From: Ehretia macrophylla
Taxonomy: Eukaryota; Streptophyta; Magnoliopsida; Boraginales; Ehretiaceae
Assembly: GCA_037974665.1 (NCBI GenBank)
Contig: CM075768.1
Span: forward strand, 67,359,816-67,423,815
Direction: 5' to 3'
Length of the DNA: 64,000 nt
How positions within the stretch are numbered: the stretch's first letter is position 1; every line of letters begins with the position of its first letter. Below the pieces are notes generated by a model. The model did not search any database, was not told the origin of the DNA, and was given only the letters and a program-made list of their open reading frames with translations. Positions 60,568 to 64,000 of this stretch are shown here, one piece after another. Made by a program: the position numbers and the translations under genes.

Positions 60568-60686
60568 GGGTGCCATCATACCAACAATAATGCACCGGAT
60601 CCCATCAGAAGTCCGAAGTTAAGCGTGCTTGGACGAGAGTAGTACTAGGATGGGTGACCCTCTGGGAAGTCCTCGTGTTGGAGCAC
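60568..60686 (+). rRNA. 5S rRNA gene copy 85 (type A spacer), degenerate
   Basis: Changes: G7C, G17A, C20A, C44G, G66A, C94T, C114G, C116G, C118A. The 3' strand of helix I is disrupted. Its spacer holds a cluster of changes at 60813-60838. Confidence 0.9.
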
Positions 60687-61243
60687 CTTTACAATTTTTT
60701 TTGCCCTGTTAGGGTTGCCAAGATAATTTATCCACCAAATCTCTATTACTGAATCCCACGGAACATTGGGCAAGACAACTGCGCTTCACGTAGATGCTGG
60801 GCCTGCAAACCGTGGTTGCGGGGCTTACGACCGGGACTTCGTCGCTCCGGTGCCCATAACTTTTGATCCGTAAGGAGTCATGCGGCGCACACCATACCGT
60901 TGGAAAGCTCTCTGAGAGCTCTACGACGGGGGCTGCCAGATTGCTCGCTGTGCCCATTTTGGGAGCCCAAAATCGAACATTTTCATCAATTTCAGTCCAC
61001 TTTTCTTCTTTTGCTCTATTTTTCCATCCCAGATCGTACGTCGTGACCTGTTAAAAGGACGACAACATGACTCACGGGATATCAGAGGGCCTTACAATGT
61101 GTCAATATCACGTCTTGCAAGGATGCTGCGTTGTTGAAGAGGATGGGTTGTCATTAAGGCCATTGAGACTTTTGAATGGTCCATCTCTCTAGGTTGGCAC
61201 TGTGAACCGTTAACACATATAGGAATTCTGCCCTAAACATGAC

Positions 61244-61362
61244 GGGTGCGATCATACCAGCACTAATGCACCGGATCCCATCAGAACTCCTAAGTTAAAC
61301 GTGCTGGCGCGAGAGTAGTATGAGGATGGGTGACCCCATGGGAAGTCCTCGTGTTGCACCCC
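61244..61362 (+). rRNA. 5S rRNA gene copy 86 (type B)
   Basis: Changes: G48T, G56A, T63G, G65C, C78T, T79G, C95A. Box A and intermediate element are altered. Confidence 0.92.
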
Positions 61363-61919
61363 CGTTTCAATTTTTTTTGCCCTGGTTAGGGTTGCCAAGA
61401 TACTTTATCAACCAAATCTCTATTACCGAATCCCACGGAACATTGGGCAAGACAACTTCGCTTCACGTAGAGGCCGGGCCGGTAAACCAATGGCGTAGGG
61501 TTCGTGACCAGGACTCCGTCGCTCCGGTGCCCATAACTTTTGATCCGTAAGGAGTTACATGGCGCACATCATACTGTTGAAAACCTCTCAGAGAGCTCTA
61601 TGAAGGGGACAGCCAGCTTGCTCGCTGTGCCCTTTTTGGAGCCTAAAATCAAACATTTTCATCAGTGTCAGTCCACTTTTCTTCTTTTGCTCTGTTTTTC
61701 CATCCCGGATCGTACGTCGTGAGCTATTAAAAGGTCGACAACCTGACTCATGGGACATCAGAGGGCCCTACAACGTGTCGATATCACGTCTTGCGTGGAT
61801 GCTGCATTGTTGAAGCGGATGGGTTGTCGTTAAGCCCATTGGGACTTTTGAATGGGCCATCTCTCTAGGCTGGCACTATGAACCATTAACACATATAGGA
61901 ATTGTGCCCTCAACATGAC

Positions 61920-62038
61920 AGGTGCGGTCATACCATTACTAATGGACTGGATCCCATCAGAACTGCGAAGTTAAGCGTGCTTGGGCGAGAGTAGTACTAG
62001 GATGGGTGACCCCCTCGGAAGTTCTCGTGTTGCACCCC
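61920..62038 (+). rRNA. 5S rRNA gene copy 87 (type A spacer)
   Basis: Changes: G1A, A8G, G17T, C18T, C26G, C29T, C46G, G97C, C104T. Box A is unchanged. Confidence 0.91.
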
Positions 62039-62596
62039 CTTTTCAATTTTTTTTGCCCTGGTTAGGGTTGCCAAGATACTTTATCTACCAAATCTCTATT
62101 ACTGAATCCCACGGAACATCGGGCAAGACAACTTCACTTCACGTAGAGGCCGGGACCGCAAACCGAGGGCGTAGGGTTTGTTACCAGGCCTCCGTCGTTC
62201 CGGTGCCCATAACTTTTGTTCCGTAAGGAGTTACGCGTCGCACATCATACCGTTGCAAAGCACTCAGAGAGTTTTACGACGGGGGCAGCCAGATTGCTCG
62301 CTGTGCCCATTTTTGGAGCCCAAAATCGAACATTTTCATCAGTTTCAGTCCACTTTTCTTCTTTTGCTCTATTTTTTTGCCCTGGATTGTACGTCATGAG
62401 CTGTTAAAAGGACGACAACATGACTCGCTGGACATCAGAGGGCCCTACAATGTGTCGATATCATGTCTTCCGAGGTTGCTGCGTTGTTGAAGCGGATGGG
62501 TTGTCGTTAAGCCCATTGGGCCTTTTGAATGGGCCATCTCTCTAGGCTGGGACTCTGAACCGTTAACACATATAGGAATTGTGCCCTCAACATGAC

Positions 62597-62715
62597 GGGT
62601 GCGATCATACCAGCACTAATGCACCGGATCGCATTAGAACTCTGAAGTTAAGCGTGCTTGGTCGAGAGTAGTACTAGGATGGGTGACCCACTGGGAAGTC
62701 CTCATGTTGCACCCC
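62597..62715 (+). rRNA. 5S rRNA gene copy 88
   Basis: Changes: C35G, C39T, C47T, G66T, C94A, G108A. Confidence 0.93.
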
Positions 62716-63273
62716 CTTTTCAATTCTTTTTGCCCGGGTTAGGGTTGCCAAGATACTTTATCGACCAAATCTCTATTACTGAATCCCACGGAACATTGGG
62801 CAAGACAACTTCGCTTCACGTAGAGGCTGGGCCCGCAAACCAAGGGCGTAGGGTTTGTGACCCAGTCTCCGTCGCTCCGGTGGCCATAACTTTTGATCTG
62901 TAAGGAGTTACGTGGTGCACAACATATCGTTGTAAAGCTCTCTAAGAGCTCTACGACAGGGGCCGCCGGCTTGCTCGCTGTGCCCATTTTTGGAGCCCAA
63001 AATCGAACATTTTCATCAGTTTCAGTCCACTTTTCTTATTTTGCTCTATTTTTCCGTCCCGGATCGTACTTCGTGAGCTGTTAAAAGGACGACAACATGA
63101 CTCGCAGGACATTAGAGGGCCCTACAATGTCTCGATATCACGTCTTGCGAGGATGCTGCCTTGTTGAAGCGGATGGGTTGTCGTTAAGGCCATTGGGCCT
63201 TTTCAATGGGCCATCTCGCTAGGCTGGCACTGTGAACCGTTAACAAATATAGGAATTGTTCCCTCTACAAGAC

Positions 63274-63392
63274 GGGTGCGATCGTACCAGCACTAATGCA
63301 CCGGATCCCATCTGAACTCCGAAGTTAAGTGTGCTTGGGTAAGAGTAGTACGAGGATGGGTGACCCCATGGGAAGTCCTCGTGCTGCACTCC
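63274..63392 (+). rRNA. 5S rRNA gene copy 89 (type B)
   Basis: Changes: A11G, A40T, C57T, C67T, G68A, T79G, C95A, T111C, C117T. Confidence 0.92.
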
Positions 63393-63950
63393 ATTTTCAA
63401 TTTTTTTTGCCCTGGCTAGGGTTGCCAAGATACTTTATCAACCAAATCTCTATTACCGAATCCCACAGAACATTGGGCAAGACAACTTCGCTTCACATAG
63501 AGGCTGGGCCCGCAAACCGAGGGCGTAGTGTTTGTGACCCGGTCTCCGTCGCTCCGGTGGCCATAACTTTTGATCCGTAAGGAGTTACGTGGTGCATAAC
63601 ATTCTGTTGTAAAGCCCTCTAAGAGCTCTACGACGGGGGCAGCATGCTTTCTCGCTGTGCCTATTTTTGTAACCCAAAATCGAACATTTTCATCAATTTC
63701 AGTCCAATTTTCTTCTTTTGCTCTGTTTTTCCCACCCGGATCGTACATCGTGAGCTGTTAAAAGGACGACAACCTGACTCGCTGGACATCAGAGGGCCCT
63801 ACAACGTGTAGATATCACATCTTGGGAGGATGCTGCGTTGTTGAAGCGGATGGGTTGTCGTTCAGCCCATTGGGCCTTTTGAATGGGCCATGTCTCTAGG
63901 CTGGCACTGTGAACCATTAACACATATAAGAATTGTGCCCTCAACATGAC

Positions 63951-64000
63951 AGGTGCGATCATACCAGCACTAATGCACCGGATCCCATCAGAACTCCGAA
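63951..64000 (+). rRNA. 5S rRNA gene copy 90, cut by window end
   Basis: First 50 bases only; a single change (G1A) in that part. Confidence 0.92.

Larger units (their letters stand above)
43368..64000 (+). repeat. 5S rDNA tandem array, right segment (mostly dimeric)
   Basis: The array resumes in the middle of the spacer broken by the LTR element and continues past the window end. Gene spacing is more even here than on the left (674-678 bp). Most units fall into two types that alternate. Type A spacers have 'ggcctccgtcgc' and 'cagattgctcgc'. Type B units have box C 'gaccccatggga', gene end 'gtgctgcacc', and a spacer with 'gggccagcaaacc' and 'gaagggggcagccag'. No protein gene is seen in any spacer. 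Confidence 0.95.

Noticed and set aside
1-64000. Many open frames of 60-126 codons on both strands, several with very similar proteins
   Set aside because: They recur with the 677-bp period, start inside the 5S gene or at fixed spacer points, overlap on opposite strands and are broken in neighbouring units. This is what a tandem repeat with few stop codons gives, not a protein family.
342-64000. Cassandra-type retroelements, which carry 5S sequence in their LTRs
   Set aside because: The 5S genes sit in an unbroken same-strand tandem array with a uniform 558-bp spacer, upstream promoter and T-run. There are no TG...CA ends or target duplications around each 5S copy.
1-64000. CRISPR-like or prokaryotic repeat array
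   Set aside because: The repeat unit is 677 bp with a eukaryotic 5S gene and Pol III signals; there are no short repeats with unique spacers.

Overview
The window is almost entirely one plant-type 5S ribosomal DNA array. A unit of about 676-678 bp (119-bp 5S rRNA gene plus a spacer of about 558 bp) is repeated head to tail, always on the + strand. I place 90 gene positions: 88 full-length copies, one broken by a retroelement fragment (38524) and one cut by the window end (63951). The majority gene sequence is the standard angiosperm 5S rRNA, with box A, intermediate element and box C. Upstream sits a CATATAG element at about -28, GC at about -14/-13 and C at -1; downstream are T-runs. This points to a flowering-plant nuclear chromosome, but the species cannot be named from the sequence. 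There is no convincing protein-coding gene. The many 60-120-codon open frames recur every 677 bp on both strands and are by-products of the repeat.

Layout. 1-38523: array of divergent copies holding a large segmental duplication (about 10.04-15.86 kb matches 16.80-22.62 kb, offset ten units), a 1262-bp two-unit tandem duplication (30.83-33.35 kb), and a related pair of blocks at 33.35-34.2 and 35.33-36.2 kb containing two 5S genes without the usual upstream promoter. 38527-38725: LTR-like fragment replacing the 5' part of a 5S gene. 39755-43367: 3613-bp element with TG...CA ends and a 5-bp target duplication, most simply a long solo LTR. 43368-64000: the array resumes with a different organisation, mainly two unit types alternating (dimer of about 1.35 kb), plus a recent four-unit-offset duplication (54.78-56.39 kb matches 57.48-59.10 kb).

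The striking property is decay. No complete copy matches the consensus; each carries about 2-13 changes. Many changes are shared between copies at fixed distances, so the array has expanded by blocks rather than being homogenised evenly. Changes at the gene's six CpG sites are common, as expected for methylated, silent rDNA. I read it as an old, possibly largely inactive 5S array (inference). I found no unknown gene system; the interest lies in the array's history and structure. All change counts were made by eye.
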